Below are positions 1 to 10,500 of a stretch of DNA of 64,000 nt, in pieces. Source of the stretch: JAOAPY01 sp038237475 (GTDB lineage Bacteria; Acidobacteriota; Blastocatellia; Pyrinomonadales; Pyrinomonadaceae). Below the pieces are notes generated by a model. That model was not told the origin of the DNA. It searched no databases and saw nothing but the letters and a program-made list of their open reading frames with translations. Position 1 is the first letter of the stretch, and each line of letters begins with the position of its first letter. Where the stretch lies: positions 62,001 through 126,000 of the forward strand of contig JBBRYS010000012.1 in NCBI GenBank assembly GCA_038237475.1. The letters run 5' to 3'. The translations under genes were made by a program, and so were the position numbers.

Positions 1-761
1 CTAATTTCATACGTATGTGGCAAAGTTAGTCTCGACTCTTTCTTAAAGTCAGAAAACTCCTCGACCATCTTGTAGCGAACCTCGCGCTCAGCGACATTGG
101 CGTAGGCTCGGGTGCCGGTTTCGGCTGGTATCACTCTGGTGTATTCAGTGCGCACGTGTTGAAAGGTTTCTGAGTCAAAGAACAGGCTGATGTGCAAGTC
201 AGTGCTGCCGCGAGGGGTATATTTGAGCTCATGCAGCAAGTGTTTATTTTCGGTCTTCTGTCCGGCGTATTCGAGACGCGCGCCACTCCTGCTGACATCC
301 TGAAGCGGCCAGGCCGACGATAGCGCTCCTCCCATCAAGCCCTGCTTAAAAATCAGGCTGTGGGTCATCAGGAAGCTTCCCAGGAAACTTCGGACGCCCG
401 CAGTCACAAAGCTTGCCATGAAGCTGCTGCCGTTGTATCCGAGTTGCTCACGTGGATAGACGGGACTGGGGAAGCTCATGCCGACCAGGACCTTGTCTCC
501 TTCTGACGCCAACACGGCTTTCCCCTGAGCTTGTCCTTTGGGTACGGTGCGAAAGACCACCGAAGATGTTCCTGAGATAATTCGTTGCTTAACCGCTGAC
601 CGAGCAGTCTCATCGCCGATGGACTGTACATGTTTGGCGAGTACTTCCCCCGCAGTCAACTTCCCCAGCGTTCCTCTAACCGGAGAGACAAGGAGGAGTG
701 GGCCCAGGAAGCACATCACAACTACAATAACGAGTGTTTGTGGCCTTGCTCTTTTGATCAT
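1..761 (-). CDS. Secreted LolA-like hypothetical protein, 3' end outside the window
   Basis: This open frame starts at ATG 761 and runs off the left edge after 253 codons without a stop. The N-terminus (MIKRARPQTLVIVVVMCF...) is a signal peptide or membrane anchor. The mature part contains the segments LTAGEVLAKHVQSIG, GLMGGALSSAWPL, HELKYTPRG and FFDSETFQHVRTEY, and the visible end reads LTLPHTYEI. From memory this pattern belongs to a family common in Acidobacteriota that resembles the outer-membrane lipoprotein-sorting (LolA/LolB) fold and often lies beside Oar-type TonB receptors. The gene lies just downstream of such a receptor on the same strand, but a strong terminator separates them, so it probably has its own promoter in the short gap. 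The role is unknown; periplasmic carriage of a hydrophobic ligand is a guess. Confidence 0.75.
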   Translation of the reverse strand, partial: MIKRARPQTLVIVVVMCFLGPLLLVSPVRGTLGKLTAGEVLAKHVQSIGDETARSAVKQRIISGTSSVVFRTVPKGQAQGKAVLASEGDKVLVGMSFPSPVYPREQLGYNGSSFMASFVTAGVRSFLGSFLMTHSLIFKQGLMGGALSSAWPLQDVSRSGARLEYAGQKTENKHLLHELKYTPRGSTDLHISLFFDSETFQHVRTEYTRVIPAETGTRAYANVAEREVRYKMVEEFSDFKKESRLTLPHTYEI

Positions 762-793
762 GAGCTAATGGTATCGAACGCAGCCGGAGTTCT

Positions 794-830
794 AAAAAAA
801 AACAGCGAGGCAGCTGTCGCCTCGCTGTTT
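794..830 (-). terminator. Rho-independent terminator of the TonB receptor gene
   Basis: A perfect 12-bp stem (800-811 pairing with 819-830, core cagcgaggc) encloses a 7-nt loop. On the minus strand it is followed at once by a run of U residues, seen as the A-run at 794-802 on the plus strand. It lies 17 nt beyond the stop codon of the receptor gene. Confidence 0.9.
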
Positions 831-846
831 TCCCTGAACTGCAATT

Positions 847-3800
847 TTAGAACAGGAGCTTCAGGGCGAATTGAATTACGCGGGCCGATTCACCTGTTTG
901 CACGATGGTTTGTGTCGAAGGTGGCGCCACCGTAGCACAACAGGTTTGAGCAAAAACGCTCGACCTGATACTGGGCGAACCGACGGACGCATCCCTTGGG
1001 TTGTCGAAGTTAGGATGGTTAAGCGCATTGAAAAACTCTGTTCTGAACTGGACTTTGACCCGCTCCGTAACCGGGAAGGTTTTGATAAAGCCCATGTCCA
1101 GATTCCAGTAACTTGAGGCGACGAAAATATTCCGGCCGGCGCCGTTTTGTCCGGGCGCTGGCAAACAAAAGGCCTGCGTTAGATCGACACCGCAGGTCAG
1201 GGCGTTCACCGGCGCGAACAGAACCGGACCAGGAAAAGTTTGCCCGGGAAGGTACTGAAGTTTTGCTTTAACCGGGGCCTGCACGCCGGCGCGCGACTCG
1301 TGTGAGCCGTTGGAAGTAAAGGCGCCGCTGCGGACTGCAAATGGCTCGCCTGTCATGAAACTGTAAATACTGTTGATGGTCCATCCACCCAGTATTTGAT
1401 TAACCAGTCCGTTAGATGAATGCAGGAAATGACGACCCTTTCCGAGCGGCACTTCCCACACTGAAGCTACCTGTAATACCTGCGTGCGATCAAAGTCAGA
1501 ACGGGCGCGCTCTTCGCGGAAGTCGCGGATGTCGGTCGGGGTACGCGAATTAGTGGTTGAAAGACCACCGCCTGACGCCGCGCCGACCGGGTCAACAGAC
1601 TGGTTGTCGATCGATTTACCAAAAGTGTAGGCCATGCTTAAGCCCAGTCCGCTACTAAAACGACGCCGCAGCGTAAACTGGGCCGCGTGGTAATTCGAAT
1701 CGCCGCTATTATTCAGATAGGTGATCAGACCAAACTGTTGATTAGGTCTGAGCCTTAAGCCCAGCGTGTTGTCTTCGATGCGTCGGGCGAAGCTTCCGGC
1801 GCCATTGATGTCCAACTCGTTAGTCGTAGTGGACGAGTTAAGGAAGCTGGCCGAGGCAGTGGAACTCAGCCCACCCAGCGTTTGTAACTGACTAAGCAAC
1901 GGCGGCGCCGTTCCGGTAACGCCGGTGGGGCAGCCTGTGCCGGACGGCGTGCACCCCTTAGCACGATTTTGCTGCATGATCAGAAACGAGGGAATAATCG
2001 AAGTAGGGTTCGTTTGATTGATGTCGTAGGCCATGAACAGGTGTTCGCCACGACGGCCGATGTAAGCGGCCTGCATGACCATACCGCCAGGCAATTCGCG
2101 CTGGAGGCTGACATTCCATTCGTGCACTGTCGGTAACTGCATCTTCGGTGCGAAAACAGTAATGGGAGGAGAATTAGTCCTCAATTGCTGTGGGGGTGTC
2201 AGGAGCGACGAAGGTTTCACTCCCGGCGCCGGCAGTTGCCGGGGGAAGCCACCCGCGAGAGTGTTATTGATATTGGGGGAATTTACACAGCCTGCGGTGA
2301 TAGTTGTAAATGCTGCGGCAGCGGTGTTGTAAGACGTAGTACAACTCTGTACCAACCCGGGTATTCTTCCCGCAGCGGCGGTTACCTGAAACGAGGATAT
2401 GGTGTCAAAAGCGATTCCGTATCCCACACGGATGACACTCTGGCTGTTTCCGCCAAAGACTTTATGCATAAATCCCGATTTGAAATCCGGACTGTACGCG
2501 AGTCCAATACGTGGTCCAATGGCCTTGTTGAAGCTGCCCTCATACCAATGTTTGGCCGGAACAAAACTCACCGCGCCAGGTTGATTAATAACCGGGGTTG
2601 CGGGCAACGGAGTACCGGCGATGGGAGTCGCAGCGACATACACGTTGGCGTGCGGTGAAGTATTGGCGGGTGGGTTAATTTCCCAGCGCGCGCCGTAATT
2701 CAGGGTCAGGTTCGGACGAAGCTTCCACTCATCCTGGAGATAGAAATTGTATTGATCCAGGTTATGTTTTTCGGCATACAACGTGATGTTGTTACCCTGC
2801 CTGAAGGGCAGGAACGCGTCGTCCTTCAGGTTAGAAATAAAAACCTGGGTCATCGAAGCAGGCAAGCCGTAGAGGTTATTGATAAGACTTCCCAGTGCCG
2901 TTGCGTCGGTGGAGTTGATACCGGGAGCGACGGAGAAACCTGAGTTGCCGGTCGTGCCGATAAACGCCGGCCGCGTCGTCGCCGAAAAGGTGACCGAAGG
3001 GGTTACGTTGATGCCACCCGGCTGGCCCCTTTGATCGACGTGGCGGTAGTAGCGAAGATTCAGTCCAGTGCGGATAATATGGGACCCGTGAACGATGCTC
3101 AGATTGTCCAACAATTGCGGCGTCGTTACCCAGCGAGCCGTTCGCGGCGTGTTGATGTCGGGCAGGGTAACGGAGTTGAGAGCATAGGGAGTCACGTCGG
3201 GCCACTTTGGATTGGCCTCACCCTGGGTGAAAAGGAAACCAAAACGACCGTAACCTGCGGTTAATTCGTTAATAATACGAGGTGAGATTACCCGCCGGTA
3301 ACTAACTGCCAGGTTAGACGTGCGGCGAAACACTTCGCCACGTGGCGCACTGCCAGGATAGATTTGCGGCCTGCCATTCAACGGGTCTCCCTTCAAGGTG
3401 TTGTAATCCGAGAACAGGTAGCGAGCAAACATGCTGTTGTTGGCGTTGAAATTATGGTCGATGCGGGCGGCGTAGGCCGGACCTCTGACAGCTGTAGGGG
3501 GATTCCATAGGTAAGCTCCAGTATTTAATCCGTCTCCTGACGTAAAGGCGTTTGGCAACGGAAGGGGTTGCAGCAACGTCGTCGTTACAGCATCAAGCGG
3601 ACGGGCCTGAGTATTATTTGTCGCCAGGCGAGTGTCATAGGAGCGCACGCAGCGAAGCGAGGTTGGGGTTGCACAAAGCGGCACTACCAAGGCTCCGTTC
3701 GCCGGATTCACGAGCAATGTCGAGTTGCGAGTAATCGTCGTGCCGCCGATGACGAGCGGGTTAGCTGGATCTGGAACGAAATAACGGAAGATGCCACTTC

Positions 3801-4773
3801 GCGCTTCCGCTGTGTAGACAATCGGGATACCAAATGTCTGATCAATTGGCTGGGTGAAGTCGATACGACTGGCCTGATAGCTACCAAAAAAGAAGGTCTT
3901 ATTCTTCTTAATCGGACCGCCCATTTCGGCTCCATATTGACCCATGCGAATCAGTGGCTTCGGTGTATTCTGCGCGCTGGCAAAAAATTCATTTGAGTTC
4001 AGCTTTTCATTTCTAAAAAACAAAAAGCCGGTACCATGGAAGTCGCTGGTTCCACTGCGCGTGGCGATGGAGATCGATGCCCCGCTGTTACGCCCTTCTT
4101 CCGCGGTCGCGTTGTTGGTGGTCACCTTAAATTCCTGAACGTTGTCAGGATTGATGCGGTAGAGGTTACTGACCGGATTGGGCACCGATGATTCGTTTGC
4201 TTCAATGCCATCGATAGTTACGTTGTAAGCACGGTCACGCGCACCATTTACGTGAACACCTGAGCCGGCGCCTCCAGCGGATCTTTGCACGACACCGGGC
4301 TCCAGCAGCAACAGGGTAAGAGGATTACGGCCGTTCAAGGGGAGCGCCTCAATCGCTTTCTGCTCAACCACGTTTCCAATTGTCGCGTTGGTGGTCTGCA
4401 ACTGTTCCGTTCCGCCCTGCACGGTAACTACTTCTGAAACCTGCCCCACCTCCATGACCGCATCAACAGTCAACGGAGTGCCCACGGTCAGCGCGTTTGT
4501 TGTTTGCTGATATTTTTTAAAACCCGGTTTTTCAACCGTGATGGTGTAGTCGCCCACCGGCATTGCAGGGAAGGCGTACAACCCCGAATCCGTCGTGGTT
4601 TGCGTTTGGCTGAGGCCGGTCGCTTCGTTCACAACGGTAACACTAGCGCCCGGCACAACGGCGCCGGTGGAATCTCTAATCGATCCAGTGATTCTGGATG
4701 TGCTCGATTGAGCAAACGTCGGCGCACTCAACAGCAAGATCAATGTGATTAGCAGGCCTGCAAACTTCAACAT
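847..4773 (-). CDS. TonB-dependent receptor, Oar-like, with CarboxypepD_reg domain
   Basis: Outer-membrane receptor of about 1308 residues. Start ATG 4773 is chosen because AGGAGG stands 6 nt upstream and the protein then opens with a clean signal peptide (MLKFAGLLITLILLLSAPTFAQ). The frame is open further upstream to 4875, but that extension is basic and has no ribosome site. Order of domains: signal peptide; carboxypeptidase-regulatory-like Ig domain at about 25-105 (ITGSIRDSTGAVVPGA); plug at about 125-270 (EALPLNGRNPLTLLLLEPGV, then GAGSGVHVNGARDRAYNVTI); and a long beta-barrel ending in a terminal Phe (QFALKLLF), as outer-membrane proteins do. Receptors of this type import or bind large substrates with TonB energy; the ligand cannot be read from sequence. 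No TonB or ExbB gene is in the window. Transcription ends at the terminator next to it. Confidence 0.93.
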   Translation of the reverse strand: MLKFAGLLITLILLLSAPTFAQSSTSRITGSIRDSTGAVVPGASVTVVNEATGLSQTQTTTDSGLYAFPAMPVGDYTITVEKPGFKKYQQTTNALTVGTPLTVDAVMEVGQVSEVVTVQGGTEQLQTTNATIGNVVEQKAIEALPLNGRNPLTLLLLEPGVVQRSAGGAGSGVHVNGARDRAYNVTIDGIEANESSVPNPVSNLYRINPDNVQEFKVTTNNATAEEGRNSGASISIATRSGTSDFHGTGFLFFRNEKLNSNEFFASAQNTPKPLIRMGQYGAEMGGPIKKNKTFFFGSYQASRIDFTQPIDQTFGIPIVYTAEARSGIFRYFVPDPANPLVIGGTTITRNSTLLVNPANGALVVPLCATPTSLRCVRSYDTRLATNNTQARPLDAVTTTLLQPLPLPNAFTSGDGLNTGAYLWNPPTAVRGPAYAARIDHNFNANNSMFARYLFSDYNTLKGDPLNGRPQIYPGSAPRGEVFRRTSNLAVSYRRVISPRIINELTAGYGRFGFLFTQGEANPKWPDVTPYALNSVTLPDINTPRTARWVTTPQLLDNLSIVHGSHIIRTGLNLRYYRHVDQRGQPGGINVTPSVTFSATTRPAFIGTTGNSGFSVAPGINSTDATALGSLINNLYGLPASMTQVFISNLKDDAFLPFRQGNNITLYAEKHNLDQYNFYLQDEWKLRPNLTLNYGARWEINPPANTSPHANVYVAATPIAGTPLPATPVINQPGAVSFVPAKHWYEGSFNKAIGPRIGLAYSPDFKSGFMHKVFGGNSQSVIRVGYGIAFDTISSFQVTAAAGRIPGLVQSCTTSYNTAAAAFTTITAGCVNSPNINNTLAGGFPRQLPAPGVKPSSLLTPPQQLRTNSPPITVFAPKMQLPTVHEWNVSLQRELPGGMVMQAAYIGRRGEHLFMAYDINQTNPTSIIPSFLIMQQNRAKGCTPSGTGCPTGVTGTAPPLLSQLQTLGGLSSTASASFLNSSTTTNELDINGAGSFARRIEDNTLGLRLRPNQQFGLITYLNNSGDSNYHAAQFTLRRRFSSGLGLSMAYTFGKSIDNQSVDPVGAASGGGLSTTNSRTPTDIRDFREERARSDFDRTQVLQVASVWEVPLGKGRHFLHSSNGLVNQILGGWTINSIYSFMTGEPFAVRSGAFTSNGSHESRAGVQAPVKAKLQYLPGQTFPGPVLFAPVNALTCGVDLTQAFCLPAPGQNGAGRNIFVASSYWNLDMGFIKTFPVTERVKVQFRTEFFNALNHPNFDNPRDASVGSPSIRSSVFAQTCCATVAPPSTQTIVQTGESARVIQFALKLLF

Positions 4774-5655
4774 GGGAGTCCTCCTGAGTGACTTAAAGGA
4801 TTCTATTGATTTACGAGAAACTCGATTATTCGATCTCTGGCGAAAACGAGAGCGAAGATGAAACCGGTCGGTCAATACTTACGAATAACTGCCTGCCGAT
4901 CTTGAAAGAAAAAGAAAAACCTGCGGAAGAAAAATTTGAAGCAAGTATATGGCCAAAATTTCAGAGGTCAAGACTTTTTAATCCTGCGCTGGGATCAAGG
5001 CTTTATAAATCGGCAAAAAATGTTTCCAGCCGAGCTCTATCAAGATCTGAGAACAGTTGTTCGCTGCAAAAAATAGAGAGACCCGCTTCAAAACTTCCGA
5101 GTACTCCATTTTTTTGAATGCCTGCGCCTGTGTAATTCGTGGGTTTGTAGGTTCATGGAGTTTATTTGGTTTCCAGTTCCGAGCAGATGGTCAGCGGGAA
5201 AGCGGCCGAGTTTTTTAAGAAGCGATAAGTGTAGTAGCGGTCCGTCGCTGCCCCGAAAACAATGTCTCGACCTCCAAAATCAGTAGCCAGGTCGAATCAG
5301 CATAACTTATCGAATTGATAAGAATCTTTAGCTACCATTATCCTTGCTTCGACCCTATAATGCGCATTCCGTAACAGAACTTGCTGGGTGAGTTAGCGTC
5401 GTTACCTTTTCCAGAAAAACACCGTAGTAGTCTTAACCGTATTCGCTCCAGCGCGAATCGATCTTAACAAGAGGGAAGGCAGCTCCGACTGCCGGCAGTT
5501 TTTGCCGTGCTCTTGAGTTCTGATTTTGTTTCCTACCCAATAGATTAGTTCTGATGACAAACAAGGTACTTTTGAACTTTGTTATTTGGGTGACAGCGTT
5601 ACCAATAATGCGCGCCGCATTCAACTTTCAGGGAAACTGAGTTTCTAAGGTTTTC
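4774..5655. other. Long intergenic region between divergent genes
   Basis: About 880 bp separate the receptor gene (minus) from the deacylase gene (plus). It is richer in A+T than its neighbours. I see no convincing coding frame in it. It must hold promoters for both directions. The one clear element is the palindrome and TATAAT listed separately at 5306-5361. Confidence 0.6.
5306..5361 (+). promoter_or_regulatory. Candidate promoter/operator before the deacylase gene
   Basis: A 17-bp palindrome, cttatc-gaatt-gataag, lies at 5306-5322. A perfect TATAAT lies at 5356-5361. No good -35 hexamer stands 16-18 bp upstream of TATAAT. The gene starts about 295 nt further on, so the leader would be long. 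This is only a pattern match. Confidence 0.25.
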
Positions 5656-7296
5656 ATGTCACGACGACTTAAGTTACTGGTTGCGCTGACGACTGCGATT
5701 CTGCTAACTGCAAGTTTACCCGCAGCCTATTCAGGAGTCTCATCGCAAGCGAACCGACCCTATGCGCTCGTAATCACGAACGCGCGTATTGTGGACGGCA
5801 CGGGGAATCCCTGGTTTCGCGGTGACATCGGCATCAGGAACGGTCGCATCGATTACATCGGCAAAATCGATCCTCGTGAGGCGCTCAGGGTGCTCGACGC
5901 TAAGGGCCAGATCGTTGCGCCGGGATTCATCGACGTGCACACGCACGTCGAATCCATCTACAGCCTGCCCGCAGCAGAGAACTTTGTCCGCATGGGTGTG
6001 ACTACTCTGGTGACCGGCAACTGTGGTACGTCCGTCACCGATGTCGCCAGGTTCCTCGGACAACTGCAGCAGAAACCACTGGCGGTTAATTTAGCGACGC
6101 TGGTTGCCCACGGTTCAGTGCGTCGTAAAGTTATGGGGTTGGATGATCGCGCGCCGACGCCGGCAGAAATGACGCAGATGGAAGCGGTCGTCGAGCAGGC
6201 GATGAAGGACGGAGCAGTCGGGCTTTCGACCGGTCTGATTTACGTTCCCGGCACCTATGCAAAGACGGATGAGATTGCAGCCCTGGCAAAAGTGGCTGCG
6301 CGTTACGGCGGACTCTATGCCACGCACATGCGCAGCGAAGGTGAAAAGGTTGCGGACGCGATCAGGGAAAGCATACAGATCGGAGAGGAGGCGGGGCTGC
6401 CAGTTGAAATTTCCCACTTCAAGATCAGCAGCAGGAATCTCTGGGGCCAAAGTCCCATGACCATTGGACTGGTGCGAGAGGCGCGCGCTCGTGGCCTCAG
6501 CGTCACAGTCGATCAATATGCGTACACAGCGAGTTCAACTTCGCTTGAGTCGCGCCTGCCTACCTGGCTGCGAGCAGGCGGTCTTGACGAAGCGAAAAAG
6601 CGTCTGGCTGACAACGCACAGCGCGAACGCGTAATCAAGGAAATGAAAGAAGGACTCAAGCGCAGCGGCTTTAAGGATTTTGCCTTTGCCATGGTGGCGA
6701 GTTACGAACCGGACCATTCCTTCAACGGAAAATCGATCGTCGAAATTACAAAGCAAGTGCGTGGCAAGACTGACCTCAACGATCAGATAGAACAGATCAT
6801 CACCATGTACGAAGCCGGCGGCGCCGGGATGATTTATCACGGCATGAGCGAGCAGGACGTGCAGAATATTATGCGCGAGCCCTTCACCATGATTGCTTCT
6901 GACAGCGGCGTGCGTGAGGTTGACGAGTCGGTCCCGCATCCGCGTGGTTATGGCAATAACGCGCGAGTCCTGGGACGTTATGTGCGGGAGCTGCATCTGA
7001 TCTCGCTTGAAGATGCGATCCGCAAGATGACCTCGTTGCCGGCGCAAACTTTCGGATTTCATGACCGTGGCCTGCTGCGACCCGGCTTTGCGGCGGACCT
7101 GGTGATCTTTGACGAGAAGACAGTCAGCGATCCCGCTACTTTCACCAAGCCGCATCAATACGCCGCTGGGATCAGCAACGTGATTGTGAATGGCGAAGTG
7201 GTCTATGCTGACGGCGCCATGACGGCAGCGCGCCCCGGCGTCGCCCTGCGCGGCCCGTCACAGCGCCAGGCAATGGCCATGATGGCAGGGAACTAA
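5656..7296 (+). CDS. Secreted N-acyl-D-amino-acid deacylase (D-aminoacylase family amidohydrolase)
   Basis: A 546-residue zinc amidohydrolase with an N-terminal signal peptide (about 1-30). Family marks: the start of the composite beta domain (ITNARIVDGTGNPWFRGDIG), the metal motif DVHTHVES with His95 and His97, the NCG motif with Cys123 (a metal ligand in characterised D-aminoacylases), later His residues in ATHMRSEG and ISHFKISS, and the catalytic Asp in IASDSGVR at about residue 417. Such enzymes remove the acyl group from N-acyl-D-amino acids; some relatives act on dihydropyrimidines or D-glutamyl compounds, so the substrate is not certain. A periplasmic site fits scavenging of peptidoglycan-derived D-amino acids. 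A TonB receptor and nagA follow on the same strand with gaps of about 250 and 100 bp, so co-expression is possible but not shown. Confidence 0.87.
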   Translation: MSRRLKLLVALTTAILLTASLPAAYSGVSSQANRPYALVITNARIVDGTGNPWFRGDIGIRNGRIDYIGKIDPREALRVLDAKGQIVAPGFIDVHTHVESIYSLPAAENFVRMGVTTLVTGNCGTSVTDVARFLGQLQQKPLAVNLATLVAHGSVRRKVMGLDDRAPTPAEMTQMEAVVEQAMKDGAVGLSTGLIYVPGTYAKTDEIAALAKVAARYGGLYATHMRSEGEKVADAIRESIQIGEEAGLPVEISHFKISSRNLWGQSPMTIGLVREARARGLSVTVDQYAYTASSTSLESRLPTWLRAGGLDEAKKRLADNAQRERVIKEMKEGLKRSGFKDFAFAMVASYEPDHSFNGKSIVEITKQVRGKTDLNDQIEQIITMYEAGGAGMIYHGMSEQDVQNIMREPFTMIASDSGVREVDESVPHPRGYGNNARVLGRYVRELHLISLEDAIRKMTSLPAQTFGFHDRGLLRPGFAADLVIFDEKTVSDPATFTKPHQYAAGISNVIVNGEVVYADGAMTAARPGVALRGPSQRQAMAMMAGN

Positions 7297-7549
7297 AGGC
7301 AACCGGAATGTTTTAAATTACAAAGAAGGGTCTGAAATCGGACTGCAAAAGAGCCGGCTATATCGCTTGCCACCAGCACGGCGGCAGTGTATAAAGCTTT
7401 GACATCATTCCAGTGATTTGTCTCTTTGCAGCTGGGCAGTCTAAACAGTTCGCACTTGTCACCATCCAGACAATCTGACTCAAACCTGAGCACAGGGTCT
7501 CAAACTTTTTTGGACGATGAGTTCTCTCGAAAATGAAAAGGAACCAACA

Positions 7550-10500
7550 ATGAAACATCTACAGCTATCTGCTCGAATTGCTCTGCTCACAGTCGCGCTT
7601 TGCTTCTGTTTGAGTGGTCTAACTTTTGGCCAGGAAATCACCGGTACCATTCTCGGCTCGGTCAAGGATTCGACCGGAGCTTCGGTCAGCGGCGCCACTG
7701 TTACAATCACCGACACCGCCCAAAAGGTAGTGGCGCGCACGACTACCACCAACGATCAGGGACTGTTCAGCGCTCCCAACCTAATGTCCGCGGTCTATGA
7801 GATAACCGTTGAAGCGCCGAATTTTAAGAAGCACAAAGAGACCGGGGTCAAAATCAACATCGGCCAGAGTCGCTCTGTGGATGTAACTTTGGAAGCCGGC
7901 AACATTTCTGAAGTTGTGACGGTCGAAGCTGCGCCCCTGGCGGTTCAGCTGACGACTCCAACTGCTTCTACCGTCATTAGCGGTGATCAGGTCCGCGAGC
8001 TTTCGCTGAACAATCGCAACTGGGTTCAGTTGGTGGCGCTGGCCCCGGGCGTTTCCAACGACCTTGCGGACCAGGCGTATGTGGGCACGACGAACCCGGC
8101 CGGCCAGGCAAACACGATAAATATTTCAGTTAACGGTGCTCGCAGCGCGCAGAACACCTATCGCGTCGATGGCGCTGACATCACGGACCGCGGCTCGAAC
8201 ATCACGATTCAAGCCTATCCGAGCGTTGATTCAATCGCCGAGTTCAATGTCGTGCGCAGCCTGTTTCCCGCAGAGATGGGCGGCAGCGGCGGCGGCTTGA
8301 TCAATGTCATCACGCGCTCGGGTGGTGAAAAATTTCATGGCTCGGCCTTCGAGTTTGTCAGGAATGAAAAGCTAAACGCCAACGATTTCCTGTCGAACAC
8401 TGTTACGAATCCGGCTTTGGGTCGCGAAGCCAATGGCAAGGCCAAGCGCACGCCATTTCGCTACAACAACTTTGGCTTCACCATCGGTGGGCCAATTTAT
8501 GCCCCGCTATTTGGAGAAGGCGGCAAGTCGTTCGGGCGTCTCAAAGGTACCTTCTTCTTTTTCTCAGAGGAGCAGCGCAAGGACCACCGCTTCCCGTTGC
8601 TGACGTCAACGGTTCCCGATCAGAACATGCGTCAGGGCATCTTTCCGATTGACATTTGTTTGAGCGCGTCCACTACAGCAACTTCGGGAGCCATCCCCTG
8701 TAACAACATCCTGCCCGCCGGTGTGCCGCTTTCTTCGCGAGTGCCGGTAAGTAACGTAGCTCAGCAGTACCTGACCTACATCTACAACAAACTCCCCCCA
8801 CCGACCGATGCTTTGACTCGGCAGTTGCTCTTTCCGGCGCTGAACTTAGCCGACTTCCGTCAGGAAATCCTTAAAATCGATCACACGTTCAATTCCAAGT
8901 GGTCAACTTATTATCGATTCGAAAGCGATAAGATCCCCACTCAGGACGTAAACGCATTGTTCTCGTCCGGTTCCGGTTTGCCGGGAGTATCTACCACTGC
9001 AACAAATTCTCCGGGCAAAACTCACACTGTGCAGGCGACTTTTGTTCCCAACGCCAATCTGGTGATGGTCGGTCGCTTCACTTACGGTTATGGTGCGATT
9101 CTGAGCCACAACGTCGGCACCCTGGCTCTCGTCAACTCGCCGATCACTCCGCCGCTCGCATACACAAACACGCGCGATCGTGTTCCCACGATTAGTGGTA
9201 ATGGCTTTAGCGCGCTGAGCAGTTTCGGACCCTATGACAATTTTTCCTGGAAGAAGAACGCTTCCGGTGATGTGACCTGGACACGCGGCAGCCACAGTCT
9301 CAAGTTTGGTGCAGTGTATGGTTCGTATCGCAAGAACGAGAATGCGCTCGCCGGCAGTAATGAAGGAACGTTCAGTGGCTTCCTGAATACGACCTTGACC
9401 AGCGCCCAGCAATCCAGCGTGCTGGCTCCGCAGGTAGCGGGTCAGGATACGAATGCCACGCGCCGCGCTAACTTCCAGTCCTTTGCCAACTTCCTGCAGG
9501 GGAACAACGTCACCTTTACTCAGGCACACTTTGATTACACGGCTGACTTGCGACAGAAAGTATTCGAAGGCTACGGCCAGGATGAGTTCCGCTTTCGCAA
9601 GAGCCTGACGCTTTACTACGGCGTGCGCTACTCGTATTTTGGGGCGCCCTATGACGTCAACGGCCGCTTGTCCACCTTCTATCCCCAACTCTTTAATCCA
9701 GCCTCTGCACCCATCGTTAACGGCGGCGGCAATCGCGTGGTTGGTACCGGGAACTTCTGCAATGGCTTGATTGTGAATGCCCAGAATTATCGGACGGCCG
9801 CGAATAACTGCACGCCGACGGCTTCGCCCTTTGGCAAGTACGTGGTGCGGGCTCCGAAGAAGGATTTTGCTCCTCGCGTCGGCCTGGCCTGGGACCCGTT
9901 TGGTAAAGGCACGACTTCAATTCGCACCGGTTATGGCATCTTCTACGATCAGGTGCTGAACGGTACTTACCTCCAGAACATCGGACAAAATCCGCCCTAT
10001 CAGGAGACGTTTACGCAGACCCTGACTCGGTTAGACCAGCCAGTTCCAACCGGGACGGTAGTCACAGCTGCTAGTTCATTGACCGCCTTGAGCGTCCGGG
10101 CCATTCAGCCGGAATGGAAAGATCCGTATATGCAACAGTGGTCATTTGATGTTCAGCACCAGTTTGGCAGCAAGGGCAAGACCCTGCTTGACGTTGGTTA
10201 CTTTGGCTCCAAGGGTACCCATTTGATCGGTAGCTTTGAGCTGAATGAGGTTCCGCCGGGTAGAGCTCTCGCTTCGCTGTGCGCGGTGGGCACTTCAACT
10301 ACGCCGACCGTGGCTTGTCAAAATCCGGGCGCTGCGTTCACATCGACCGCTAACTCGGCCATCCTGGATCAAATCCGACCGTATCGCGGTTATCGTTCGA
10401 TCGCGATGGTTACGCCACAGTTCAATTCCAACTACCACAGTATGCAGGTGTCGGCGATTCAGCGCTTTACCGGGAAATCGCAAATTCAGCTTGCTTATAC

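Noticed and set aside
7399..7404. TTGACA as a -35 box for the second TonB receptor
   Set aside because: No acceptable -10 hexamer lies 16-18 bp downstream.
8903..9688. Open frame of 261 codons on the minus strand
   Set aside because: It lies wholly antisense to the beta-barrel part of a clear TonB receptor gene and shows no family motif.
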